From Streptomyces spororaveus (GTDB lineage: Bacteria > Actinomycetota > Actinomycetes > Streptomycetales > Streptomycetaceae): a DNA stretch of 64,000 nt. The translations under genes were made by a program, and so were the position numbers. Location: NCBI RefSeq assembly GCF_016755875.1, contig NZ_BNED01000005.1, forward strand, positions 992,001-1,056,000. Reading direction: 5' to 3'. Positions 35,680-44,564 of this stretch are shown in pieces (within the stretch, counting starts at the first letter, position 1; the number at the start of each line of letters is the position of its first letter). The notes below the pieces were generated by a model, which was given only the letters and a program-made list of their open reading frames with translations, ran no database searches and had not been told where the DNA came from.

Positions 35680-36134
35680 CTTCGATAATCCAGCGCGGCT
35701 CCGCCCTCTCAGCGGAGGCGCTCAGCTCGAGTAGCTCGATAGAGCGTGTGCATCCACACGGCGAAAGGGCTGGCACCCGGCACGACGCTGGAGGCGCGGG
35801 CGGGCAGTCCGAGGCGGCAGCTGACGTACTTCCGCTCGCGTCGAGGAGCCGAACTGGGCAAAGCGTGGACAGGACCGGACCAGGGACGCGAGAAACGCGC
35901 GAGTGCCGGATCGTGCGGGCAGTCCAGCTGGGCGTGTGCTTGCCTGCGGCGGTTGGCGCTCGGCGCTCCGTGACCAGCCTCACTCCGCACCGCAAGATCT
36001 GGATGAACGACCTACTCCACCGAGTGCTCCCGACGTCCCGCAGGCTCCTGCAGGAGCGGCGGCGCGTCTTGAGCGCGATTCGTTTGGCCGGCCGACTCTG
36101 GACTTTTCATCCAGATTGGACTTACAGCCCAGGC
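35680..36134. other. Interval upstream of the DauR-like pseudogene
   Basis: 455 bp with an open frame continuous with the DauR-like gene but without family similarity. The sequence near 36100 is less GC-rich (GACTTTTCATCCAGATTGGA) and is the likely promoter zone. No other gene is seen. Confidence 0.4.
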
Positions 36135-36784
36135 ATGGGTGAAGTGGAAGACACTCAGGACCCTCGAATTCGGCTGTGGGCGCCGGTGGCCCAGGCCGTC
36201 GCGCTGCTGCTCGGCCCGTACGCGGAGGTCGTCCTGCATGATCCGGACACCGACCGGGTCCTCGGGATCTGGAATCCGATGACCTCCCGCGGCGTGGGAG
36301 ACCCCTCGCTGCTGGGAGAGCTGGACGATCTCGAACCTTCGGCACAGGACGTCTTCGGGCCGTACGAGAAGCTGCTCGTCGACGGCCGCCGACTGACATC
36401 GGTCAGCGCGGTCCTTCGCGATCCGCAGGGCCGGCCCTCGGCGGTGCTGTGCATCAATCTCGACCGCACGCCGCTGGAACAGGCCGCCGCGGTCCTGTCC
36501 GCCTTCGGCGCCCCCACCGTGCAGCGCCCGGAGCCACTATTCGAGCAGGACTGGTCCGAGCGGATCCAGCACACATCGGAAGCTACGTCCGCGAGAGGGG
36601 GCGCCCCGTCGAACGCATGACCCGCCAGGACCGCCTGGCCGTTCTCGGCCGGCTGGAGGAGGCCCGGGTGTTCGCGGTCCGCCGTGCAGCTCCCGTCGTC
36701 GCCGGCGACCTGCGGGTGTCCCGTTCCACTGTCTACGGCCCGCTCGCCGAACTCAGATCACCGAACGCGAAGGACCGACCATGA
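36135..36784 (+). pseudogene. DauR/YheO-like PAS-HTH regulator, frameshifted
   Basis: ATG 36135 opens a YheO-type PAS domain (VALLLGPYAEVVLHDPDTDR, LTSVSAVLRDPQGRPSAVLC). After DWSERIQ the frame runs to a stop at 36620, while the HTH_22 domain continues in another frame (SYVRERGRPVERMTRQDRL, VAGDLRVSRSTVYGPLAEL) to 36784. A one-base shift near 36565 separates them. The family regulates D-amino-acid or related catabolic genes, and the aminotransferase remnant directly downstream fits that. It is probably inactive unless the shift is a sequencing error. Confidence 0.75.
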
Positions 36785-37145
36785 ACCGGCTGCGAGAACC
36801 TGCCCCTGGGTTACACCGAGACCTTCGGCGATCCGGCCCTGCGCGAGGTGATCGCCCAGACGTACGAGAACGCCGCCGCGGACGACGTGATCTGCTTCGC
36901 CGGAGCCGAGGAAGCCCTCTACCTGGCCATGAACGTCCTGCTCGACGCCGGGGACGACGCCGTGGTGGTGACCCCGAACTACCAGGCCGCCGAGACCGTG
37001 CCGATGGCCCTGCGCGAGGCCACCGGCGTGGCCCTCTGACCCGGACCGCAACTGGGCCCTGGACCTCGACGAGGTCGCAGCGGCGCTCCGGCCGAACACC
37101 CCGCGTCGTGTCGGTGAACTTCCCCAACAACCCCACCGGAGTGTT
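36785..37145 (+). pseudogene. Class I/II PLP aminotransferase fragment
   Basis: Segments of a fold-type I aminotransferase in order: NLPLGYTETFGDPALREVIA, VICFAGAEEALYLAMNVLL, VVTPNYQAAETVPMALREA, then after a frameshift near 37037 WALDLDEVAAALRPN and NFPNNPTGVF (the cofactor-asparagine block). The catalytic lysine part is missing because the sequence runs into an IS5 remnant at about 37145. It was probably the partner gene of the DauR-like regulator. Confidence 0.75.
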
Positions 37146-37480
37146 CCAGTTGCGCGTGGACCGGTTCCCGTCAGCGTGACGGCGAGAGGGATGCCGGTGG
37201 CATCGGTGATCAGGTGGTGTTTGCTGCCCGCTCTGCCCGCTCTGCCCGCTCTGCCCGCTCTGCCCGCTCTGCCCGGTCGACAAGACTTCGTTCCGTCTGG
37301 GAGCCACCTCTAACGCGCGGATGTGGGAGCCGTCAACGGCCGCCCGGGAGAAGTCCAGAGCGTCCGCACGGCGAAGCTTCGCCAGAAGAACCTCGACCTC
37401 GTGCAGGCGGGGTCACACGCCGACCTCGGTCCACTCCGCCAGACGGCGCCAGCAGGGTCGCAGCGGACGCGGCACCCGCC
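37146..37480 (-). pseudogene. IS5-type transposase fragment
   Basis: Reverse-strand pieces of an IS5-like transposase: LAEWTEVGV and DFSRAAVDGSHIRA from the upstream side, then SKHHLITDATGIPLAVTLTG. Both ends of the gene are missing and the frame is interrupted. A 9-bp tandem repeat at 37224-37275 lies inside it, at the point where the normal protein reads GRAGSKHH. Confidence 0.7.
37224..37275. repeat. 9-bp tandem repeat, 5.8 copies
   Basis: Five perfect copies of CTGCCCGCT (37224-37268) and a partial sixth (37269-37275). In the transposase frame on the minus strand it gives repeated Ser-Gly-Gln or similar tripeptides, which is not part of the IS5 family, so it is an expansion after decay, probably by replication slippage. 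Confidence 0.85.
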
Positions 37481-37503
37481 TGACTGGCTGCGGAGCAGCA
37501 GCC

Positions 37504-37870
37504 GTGGAGACACGCAGCATCTCCACAGGGTTTATCGGAACACGATAATTTCTCACAGCGCGTCTCCGGTGCGTCGAACAATCCGGAAGGTCCTCTTCCA
37601 CCCGGAGTCGCGACGGGCCACCGCGCCCTGCCACTGCGCGTCGCCCGACGGCAGAAACGAGGCGAAGCCGCGGGACTGCGAGCCCTCGAGGCGGCACGAA
37701 GATTCCACTCACCCGGCAGTCACGAGGGCTGACGACTCGGCTGTCCTCGGGGCTCGTCCCTCTCCACCGAACAGCCACGCCAGCATGATCGAGGAAACGT
37801 ATGCGAACTTGTGAACCGCGTCTGGTCCTGCCCCCGAGTCGAGTGGACCCGCGTACGCCGCCCGCCATGG
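37504..37870 (+). repeat. Leader duplication, copy B (with a dead PucR gene start)
   Basis: Parallel to 34168-34530: GGAGACACGCAGCA, TTTATCGGAA, CGAACAATCCGGAAGG, and CGAGGAAACGTATGCGAAC followed by codons for VNRVW and VEWTRV. The PucR-like start is frameshifted after a few codons and homology ends near 37870. The APC permease starts 200 bp further, so this copy may still act as its promoter region. Confidence 0.65.
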
Positions 37871-38075
37871 TGGATGAGTTGGTGCCCGAAACCTCACGCT
37901 GCCACGACGCAGCCACCTCCTTCTCGTAAGCCGTCCATAACTCTGCCTGCTGTTCGCGAGATTACTGGCCGGCCCGGACCGGACCAGCCACCCCGCTGTC
38001 CGTCCCCGTGGCTGTGCGCTTCTTTGCCGGGACATCACCGACAGCGGCCGTATCCGAAGGGCACCACAAAATCTC

Positions 38076-39539
38076 ATGAGCACACACAAAGGGCTCCAGG
38101 CGAACGTCCTGGGCACCTTCGACAGCGTTGTCATGGCGGTAGCCGGCAGTGCCCCCGCCTACTCCCTGGCGGCGACCACAGCGGTGCTCGTCGGCACTGT
38201 CGGTTTCGCCGCCCCTGCCGCGTTGCTCTACTGCGCGATACCCATGTTCGGCATCGCCTGGGCGTTCAACTACCTGGGCAAGCTCGACATCAACGCCGGC
38301 GCCAGCTACTCATGGGTGGCCCGTGCCCTCCACCCCTCCCTCGGCTTCCTCAGCGGCTGGGCACTGGTGGTCTCAGCCACGATCTTCATGGTCGCGGGCT
38401 CTCTGCCGGCCGGCAGCATGACACTGTCCCTGTTCGCCCCGGACCTGGCCGAGAACACCGCGCTGGCAACCGTGGTCGGCGCGATGTGGTTCCTGGTGAT
38501 GCTCGTCGTCGTGCTCAAGGGAGCGCGACTGACGGTCCACGCCCAGCTCATCATGTCCGGAATCGAGCTGCTCATACTGCTCGCCTTCGCCGTGGCCGCT
38601 TTGTCCCATGACAATGCGGTCCAGCAGTTCTCGTGGTCCTGGCTGGGCTTCAGCCACTTCGACGGAGTGCAGGGATTCGCAGCCGGAGCGTTGATCGCGG
38701 CGTTCTACTACTGGGGCTGGGACGTCACCAGCAACCTCAGCGAGGAAACACGCAACAGCCGCAAGACCTCGGGGCTGGCCGGCTTGGTTGGCCTCGCCGT
38801 CGTCTTCGTCCTGTTCGAGGTCTTCACAATCTCCGTGAACCTGCTGCTCACTGCCGAGGAAATCGAAGCCAACAGCGCCAACGTCCTTGCCCTGCTCGGC
38901 GAGCGTCTCTGGCCCGGCTGGGGCGGCAAACTACTGATCGTCGCCGTCATGCTGTCCACCATCGCTACTCTGGAGACCACCCTCATCCAGGTGACCCGCT
39001 CCCTCTTCGCAATGGGCCGCGACCGCACCATGCCAGCTGCCCTCGGCACCTCTCACCCCCGCTACCAGACACCCTCGGTCGCACTGGTCGTTGTCGGTGC
39101 GGTCGCCCTCGGACTCTTCGTGGCGTCCAACGCACTGGGCTCGGTCGGCGACATCCTGGAGAGCGCCGTAGCCGCCATCGGACTCCAGATCGCCGTCTAC
39201 TACGGGCTGGCCGGACTCGCAGTCGTCATCGCCTACCGAAAAGTACTGCTGAAGACCCCGGCGAACTTCATCTTCGGCGGGCTGTGGCCGCTGACCGGGG
39301 CGCTGTTCCTGTTCTGGGTGTTCGTCGAGTCGCTGGGCGCACTCGACGCCACCGCCATCGCGATCGGCATCGGCGGTCTCGCCGTGGGCCTGGTGCCGAT
39401 GCTCGCGTACCGGAAGAGCCCCTACTACCGTCCGGATCGGCTTGACGCCGCAAAGACCGAGCAAATCAAACAAGAGTACGAAGGCGTGGAACCCGTGTCT
39501 GCCTCGTCAGCTGACGACACCATAGCCACGGACTTCTGA
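38076..39539 (+). CDS. APC-superfamily amino acid permease
   Basis: 487 residues with about 12 membrane segments. The N-terminal signature GTFDSVVMAVAGSAPAYSLA and the long TM runs (ALLYCAIPMFGIAWAFNYLG, LIAAFYYWGWDVTSNLSEET, IQVTRSLFAMGRDRTMPAAL) are typical of amino-acid/polyamine antiporters and symporters. The substrate is not deducible. The leader resembles that of the PucR gene at 34468, suggesting shared regulation. The next gene starts 11 bp downstream, so the two form an operon. Confidence 0.85.
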   Translation: MSTHKGLQANVLGTFDSVVMAVAGSAPAYSLAATTAVLVGTVGFAAPAALLYCAIPMFGIAWAFNYLGKLDINAGASYSWVARALHPSLGFLSGWALVVSATIFMVAGSLPAGSMTLSLFAPDLAENTALATVVGAMWFLVMLVVVLKGARLTVHAQLIMSGIELLILLAFAVAALSHDNAVQQFSWSWLGFSHFDGVQGFAAGALIAAFYYWGWDVTSNLSEETRNSRKTSGLAGLVGLAVVFVLFEVFTISVNLLLTAEEIEANSANVLALLGERLWPGWGGKLLIVAVMLSTIATLETTLIQVTRSLFAMGRDRTMPAALGTSHPRYQTPSVALVVVGAVALGLFVASNALGSVGDILESAVAAIGLQIAVYYGLAGLAVVIAYRKVLLKTPANFIFGGLWPLTGALFLFWVFVESLGALDATAIAIGIGGLAVGLVPMLAYRKSPYYRPDRLDAAKTEQIKQEYEGVEPVSASSADDTIATDF

Positions 39540-39550
39540 GGGGCGCAGCC

Positions 39551-40501
39551 ATGACACCGGGAAGCAAGCCCTTCACTCCCGAATTCGATGCGACGCTCAG
39601 GGACCGGGATCTCGCGAAGGCGCGCCAAGACATCGCCATCGGCCGGTGGCAGGGTCTTCCCGAGCTGCTCCACTCCACCGGACACGACTGGGACCGCCGC
39701 ACCCACCGGGTGCGCCTGCTCGCCCAGTCCACGGCCGGCACGACCATCGCCGAGGAGTGGTACACCGCCCGGCCGGGTGATCCGGACGCGCTGGTGCTGC
39801 GCGCGGATACAGAGGTGCTGCGCTGCTTCAACCTCGCCGTGGCCGCGGGGGACCCTGGCGCTGCCGGCCAGGACCGGCTGGACATGGCCGTACGGACCTG
39901 CCTTCGCGCGGCCGACGCACATCCTTACGACCCTGTGCCCTGGGTATCGCTCCTCACCATCGCCCGGCTTTACCCGGGTGGGCACCGCCAATTCAACCAC
40001 TGGTGGAAGGAGCTGAAACTTCGGCACCAGGAAAACCGGGAAGCGCACAATCAAGCGCTGCGCCATGTGTCCGCTCGCTGGCACGGCACGCACGGGACCA
40101 TGTACGACTTCGCCCGGGACGTGGTGGACAGCACTGCGCCGGGCTCGCCACTCGCCGTACTCCTGCAGGTCGCGCGGCTGGAGGAGTACCGCTACCGCCT
40201 TGAGCGTGAGGGTGACATGGCACTCTTCCTACGTCGGCATTGGAGTACCGACGTAGCACTCGCCGATACCCGTCGCACCTGGGATACATGGGTCGTCAAC
40301 TGGGACGGCATCTACCGGGCGCAGGACATCGCCGACTTCAACTACTTGCTGCACGCGACGTGCGCCGGCGGGCTGTACAGCGAAGCGGCGTACCTCTTCA
40401 AGCTGCTCGCCGACCAAGCAACCGCAGTGCCCTGGTCCTATTTCGGCGACCCCGCGACCGTCATCGCAAAGTGGCACCGCACTGTCATGCGCTCAACCTG
40501 A
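39551..40501 (+). CDS. Hypothetical protein, helical, Streptomyces type
   Basis: 316 residues from ATG 39551, 11 bp after the permease. No catalytic motif or signal peptide is seen. The sequence is alpha-helical and rich in Trp and Arg (ARQDIAIGRWQGLPELLHST, WVSLLTIARLYPGGH, FNHWWKELKLRHQEN). The pattern of helical pairs resembles TPR/SEL1-like or DUF4034-type scaffolds, but I cannot assign a family. Codon use matches the neighbours and the frame is intact, so it is likely expressed with the permease. Confidence 0.65.
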   Translation: MTPGSKPFTPEFDATLRDRDLAKARQDIAIGRWQGLPELLHSTGHDWDRRTHRVRLLAQSTAGTTIAEEWYTARPGDPDALVLRADTEVLRCFNLAVAAGDPGAAGQDRLDMAVRTCLRAADAHPYDPVPWVSLLTIARLYPGGHRQFNHWWKELKLRHQENREAHNQALRHVSARWHGTHGTMYDFARDVVDSTAPGSPLAVLLQVARLEEYRYRLEREGDMALFLRRHWSTDVALADTRRTWDTWVVNWDGIYRAQDIADFNYLLHATCAGGLYSEAAYLFKLLADQATAVPWSYFGDPATVIAKWHRTVMRST

Positions 40502-40538
40502 TCATTGACCCGCAACTCTGAATATTGTGTCGTGCTTA

Positions 40539-42299
40539 GGGCGTGCAGATCTTTAAATCGTGGCTTTCCGTTCGGTGGTTCGTTGGTCTGGCCATGAGTG
40601 GATTGGATGGGCAACGGGCTGTACTGGCGGCCAAGTTCGAGGCGATTCTGCCGCACCTCGACGAGCGGCAGCGTCGTCTGCTGATGGGGGCGGAGGCCCA
40701 GTCACTCGGTCATGGCGGGATCAGAGCAGTCGCTCGTGCCGCCGGTGTTCGAGAGGCCACTGTGTCTGTCGGAGTGCGGGAACTCGAGGCCGGAGAGGCC
40801 CCGTTGGGACGCATCCGCCGGCCCGGCGCTGGCCGCAAACGCGTCGTCGACCGGAACCCGGCCGTTCGGGAGGCACTCCTCACGCTGGTCGAGCCCGACG
40901 TCCGCGGAGATCCCATGTCGCCGCTGCGCTGGACCACCAAATCCACCCGCAAGCTCGCCGAGCAGCTGACCCGGCAGGGCCACAGGATCTCCGCGGACAC
41001 GGTGGGCGACCTCCTGCGTGAGGAGGGCTTCAGCCTGCAGAGCAACGCCAAGACGCTGGAGGGCAAGCAGCACCCCGACCGGGACGCACAGTTCCACTAC
41101 CTCAACGAGCAGGCCCGCGACCACCAGGACCGCGGGGCTCCGGTGATCAGTGTGGACACGAAGAAGAAGGAACTGGTCGGCCCGTTCAAGAACAACGGCC
41201 GTGAGTGGGAGCCGAGAGGCGAGCCGGTGCGGGTCGACACCCACGACTTCCCCGACCGCGAGCTGGGCAGGGCGGTGCCCTACGGCATCTACGACGTCGC
41301 CGCGAACACCGGCTGGGTCAATGTGGGCACCGACCACGACACCGCCGCGTTCGCCGTCGAGTCGATCCGCCGCTGGTGGAACGGAGCCGGGCGGGCCGCC
41401 TACCCGACGGCCGGCCGGCTGCTGATCACCGCCGATGCGGGCGGCTCCAACGGCTATCGCACCCGCACCTGGAAGACCGAACTCGCCCGGTTCGCCGCCG
41501 AGGCTTGCCTGACGGTCACTGTCTGCCACCTGCCTCCCGGCACTTCGAAGTGGAACCGGATCGAGCACCGGCTGTTCTCCCACATCACCATGAACTGGCG
41601 TGGAAGGCCCCTGACCAGCCACGAAGTCATCGTCGAGAGCATCGCGGCGACCACCACCAAAACCGGCCTGACCGTGCACGCCGAACTCGACACCAACCCA
41701 TACCCCACCGGCATCCAGGTCAGCGACGACGAGATCGCCGCCCTGCCGATCACCCGGCACCGCTTCCACGGCGACTGGAACTACACCCTCCACCCCCAGC
41801 ATCCGACGCATGCGGCGACGACCGACAGCACGTCAGACCAGGCCCCGGCGACCAGACCGCCCAGCCTTACGCGGCGTTCACTGCAGGACCCAGAGCTGAC
41901 CGGAATGACCCGCCTACGGCTCAGCGAGCTCATCAACGCGCTGACTCCAGCGCTGGAGGTTCAACGCGAGCAAGTGCTCCGCACACGTCGTGGTCACGAG
42001 CGTCTGGTGGCCCCTGGCACAGGTGCCAAAGCCAAACTCACCCCAGCCGACCGGATCCTGGCCACCGTGCTCCACCTGCGCAAACTCGCGACCATGGATC
42101 TCCTCGGCCAACTCTTCGGCGTCACTGCCATGACCATCAGCCGCGCGAAGCAGGAGGTCCACCCACTCCTGGAAGCACACGGCCACCACATCGACACCTC
42201 TACCGCCCGCCTTCGCACACCAGCCGACGTCGCCACGTTCCTCGCGCCCGACTCCACTCAGAGCAAGGCCAAAGAGACGATTTAAAGATCTGCATGCCC
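40539..42299 (+). mobile_element. Intact ISAzo13-family insertion sequence, 1761 bp
   Basis: Terminal inverted repeats of at least 23 bp with one mismatch (left begins GGGCGTGCAGATCTTTAAAT, right read outward GGGCATGCAGATCTTTAAAT). A 3-bp target duplication, TTA, flanks it (40536-40538 and 42300-42302). It carries one full transposase gene and is probably active or recently so. Confidence 0.9.
40594..42285 (+). CDS. ISAzo13-family transposase
   Basis: 563 residues from ATG 40594. An HTH start (GGIRAVARAAGVREATV), GHRISADTVGDLLREEGF, catalytic-core blocks with SVDTKKKELV, VGTDHDTAAFAVESI, TADAGGSNGYRTR and CHLPPGTSKWNRIEHRLFS, then a ~140-residue C-terminal extension with a second helical HTH-like part (LATMDLLGQLFGVTAMTISR). 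The extension is absent from the truncated copy at 12136-14001. Confidence 0.9.
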   Translation: MSGLDGQRAVLAAKFEAILPHLDERQRRLLMGAEAQSLGHGGIRAVARAAGVREATVSVGVRELEAGEAPLGRIRRPGAGRKRVVDRNPAVREALLTLVEPDVRGDPMSPLRWTTKSTRKLAEQLTRQGHRISADTVGDLLREEGFSLQSNAKTLEGKQHPDRDAQFHYLNEQARDHQDRGAPVISVDTKKKELVGPFKNNGREWEPRGEPVRVDTHDFPDRELGRAVPYGIYDVAANTGWVNVGTDHDTAAFAVESIRRWWNGAGRAAYPTAGRLLITADAGGSNGYRTRTWKTELARFAAEACLTVTVCHLPPGTSKWNRIEHRLFSHITMNWRGRPLTSHEVIVESIAATTTKTGLTVHAELDTNPYPTGIQVSDDEIAALPITRHRFHGDWNYTLHPQHPTHAATTDSTSDQAPATRPPSLTRRSLQDPELTGMTRLRLSELINALTPALEVQREQVLRTRRGHERLVAPGTGAKAKLTPADRILATVLHLRKLATMDLLGQLFGVTAMTISRAKQEVHPLLEAHGHHIDTSTARLRTPADVATFLAPDSTQSKAKETI

Positions 42300-42416
42300 T
42301 TACAACCCCTAACGAAATGATCTTTGGGCGGGTTGGATGGCTCCGCGTGCCGGTCGTCGTGCTGCCGTACCCATCCTGCGCCGCCAGCGATAACGCACGG
42401 CTCAGAATCGAAGAAC

Positions 42417-42448
42417 GCGAGGCCCGGGACAGAAGTCGCGGGCCTCGC
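42417..42448 (-). terminator. Intrinsic-terminator-like hairpin
   Basis: A perfect 10-bp stem GCGAGGCCCG / CGGGCCTCGC with a 12-nt loop. It sits 42 bp beyond the stop of the reverse-strand DNA-ligase remnant and was probably its terminator. Confidence 0.6.
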
Positions 42449-42490
42449 CCCATTTCGCCCCGACTGCCGCTTGCGAACATCTGGCGCCGG

Positions 42491-42690
42491 TCAGCCCGTG
42501 GCGGCCGCCCCTTGGCCGAACTCAGGAACATCGTCCACGGTCGGTCCAGGCGGAGCCGCTGGAAGCGGAGCGGGTTGCGGGTAGATGCGCCGTGGTCGAT
42601 GGCACGGTCGGCGCTGACCTCGGCGGCCAGGGCGGGGTGGACGAGGGTGGCGTCGAGGATGCCGCGGCTCCCCCACGTCGGGGTCTGTCA
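42491..42690 (-). pseudogene. C-terminal fragment of an ATP-dependent DNA ligase
   Basis: Reverse-strand segments in two frames: ILDATLVHPALAAEVSADRA and IDHG, then NPLRFQRLRLD, then TVDDVPEFGQGAAATG to the stop at 42491. This order (V-H-P-x-L-V-A-E-V, H-P-L-R-F-x-R-L-R) is the end of actinobacterial ATP-dependent ligases with the OB domain. It is cut off by the ISL3 element at 42698. Frameshifts make it dead. Confidence 0.5.
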
Positions 42691-42697
42691 ATCGAAC

Positions 42698-44315
42698 GGC
42701 TCTGGCCTGTAGTCGGTGGTGACGCCGAGTAGCCATCCGCGATCATGATCTTGTGATGGATGTCAACCCCCTTATCGGGACGGTGTTTTCCGGTTCGGCA
42801 CTGGCCGTCGAGGACGTGACGGACGACGGTGACAAGGTGGTGGTCACGGCCCGCACCCGGGATGTGGCGGTGCCGTGTCCGGCGTGCCGAACGCCAGCGG
42901 CGAGGGTGCACGGGTACCACCGCCGGACGGTGCGGGACGTGCCGGTCGACGGCCGCCCGGTCGTCGTCCACCTGCGCGTACGAAGGCTGGTCTGTCCGGT
43001 TCTGGGCTGCTCCCGGCAGACCTTCCGTGAGCAGATTCCCGGACTGCTGAAGCGTCATCAGCGCCGCACTGTGCGTCTCGCCGGGCAGATATCGCAGGTG
43101 GCACGGGAGTTATGCGGCCGCACGCCTGGCCGGCCTGCTGGCCGTGCCCGTCTCCCGCAGCACCGCACTGCGGCATCTGCGGCGCCTGCTGCTGCCCAAG
43201 CAGGCCATCCCGCGGGTGATCGGCGTGGACGATTTCGCCCTGCGCCGCCGCCACCGCTACGCCACGATCATCACGGATGCCGAAACCGGCCGACGCATCG
43301 AGGTCCTGCCCGACCGCGAGAGGGCCACCCTGGAGTCCTGGCTGCGCGAACATCCCGGCATTGAGGTCGTGTGCCGGGACGGCTCGGCCACCTACGCCGA
43401 GGCCGTCCGCCGCGCCCTGCCCGACGCGGTGCAGGTCAGCGACAGATGGCACCTCTGGCGCAACCTCTGCGACAAAGCCCAGCTCGAGGTCCGCGCGCAC
43501 ACCGGCTGCTGGGCCACTATCAACCCGCCCCGCCCCGGCGGAATACGCGAGCAGACCACCCGCGAACGCTGGAACAAGATCCACGATCTCCTCGGCCAAG
43601 GTATCGGCCTCCTCGACTGCTCCCGCCGCCTGGGCCTGGCCCTGAACACCGTCAAACGCTATGCCCGCATGCCCGAAACCCAGGCCCTGCGCCTCACCCC
43701 TGCCTACCGGCCCACCCTCGTCGACCCCTACCGCGAGCACCTGCGACGGCGCCGTGCTGAGGAACCGGCCGTCCCGGTCACCCACCTCCTCGAAGAGATC
43801 CGGGAGCTGGGCTACACCGGCAGCGCAAACCTCCTGGTCCGCTACCTCAACCAGGGCCGCGCCGAAGGCGACCGCCCCGTCACCACGGTGCGTCACGCCG
43901 GCCGCCTCCTGCTCACCGACCCCGTGAATCTACGCCCGAAGGAAACGGCCCTCTTGGAGAAGATCGCCGCAGCCTGCCCGGAGATGACCGCACTCGCCGA
44001 TCTCATACGCGACTTCGCCGCTCTGCTGAAACCAGCCGAGGGCAACGACACGAAGCTCACCGATTGGATCACAGCCGCCCGCACCGTCGCCGTGCCCCAC
44101 CTGCGAAGTCTCACCAACGGGCTCGAAATCGACCGGCCCGCCGAGAACGCCGGCCTCACCTTGCCTTACCACAATGGCCGCACCGAAGGCGTCAACACCC
44201 GCACCAAGAGGATCATGAGACAGATGCACGGACGCGCCGGATTCGGCCTTCTCCGGCACCGCATCCTCCTGCCCTGACGGCTACTCGGCGTCACCACCGA
44301 CTACGGGCCAGAGCC
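42698..44315 (+). mobile_element. ISL3-family insertion sequence, 1618 bp
   Basis: Terminal inverted repeats of 37 bp with one mismatch (GGCTCTGGCCTGTAGTCGGT at the left end). An 8-bp target duplication, AATCGAAC, flanks it (42690-42697 and 44316-44323), as expected for ISL3. The boundaries are therefore exact, although the transposase gene inside is frameshifted. Confidence 0.9.
42753..44277 (+). pseudogene. ISL3-family transposase, frameshifted
   Basis: The N-terminal zinc-finger part is intact (VPCPACRTPAARVHGYHRRT, RRLVCPVLGCSRQTF), but the frame is lost near 43112 after QISQVAREL. The DDE part continues in another frame from about 43115 (LLAVPVSRSTALRHLRR, VIGVDDFALRRRHRYATII, QVSDRWHLWRNLCD, NGRTEGVNTRTKRIMRQMHG). 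A single small deletion explains it. If no ribosomal frameshift rescues it, the element is not autonomous. Confidence 0.85.
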
Positions 44316-44345
44316 AATCGAACGGTGTAGCGCGGGCGGTTGGGA

Positions 44346-44564
44346 TTACTGACGGGCTGCGGAGAGGCGGCCATCGAAGGTGATGTCGAAGGCGTTCAGG
44401 GCGGTCTTCCAGCGCATGGTCCAGCGGGCCTGACCACGGCCGATGGGGTCGAGCGACATGATGGCCATGTAGACGCACTTCAGGGCGGCGGTCTCGTTGG
44501 GGAAGTGTCCGCGGGCCTTGACCGCCCGGCGGATCCTCGCGTTCACGGACTCGAAGCTCTCTTG
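44346..44564 (-). pseudogene. IS256-family transposase C-terminal fragment
   Basis: About 70 reverse-strand codons: SFESVNARIRRAVKARGHFP, LKCVYMAIMSLDPIG, MRWKTALNAFDITFDGRLSA, the conserved end of IS256 (MutB-type) transposases. The upstream 5/6 of the gene is missing because the IS110 element at 44565 abuts it. Confidence 0.85.

Noticed and set aside
37224..37275. A CRISPR-like array.
   Set aside because: Units are 9 bp, contiguous and without spacers; it is a simple tandem repeat.
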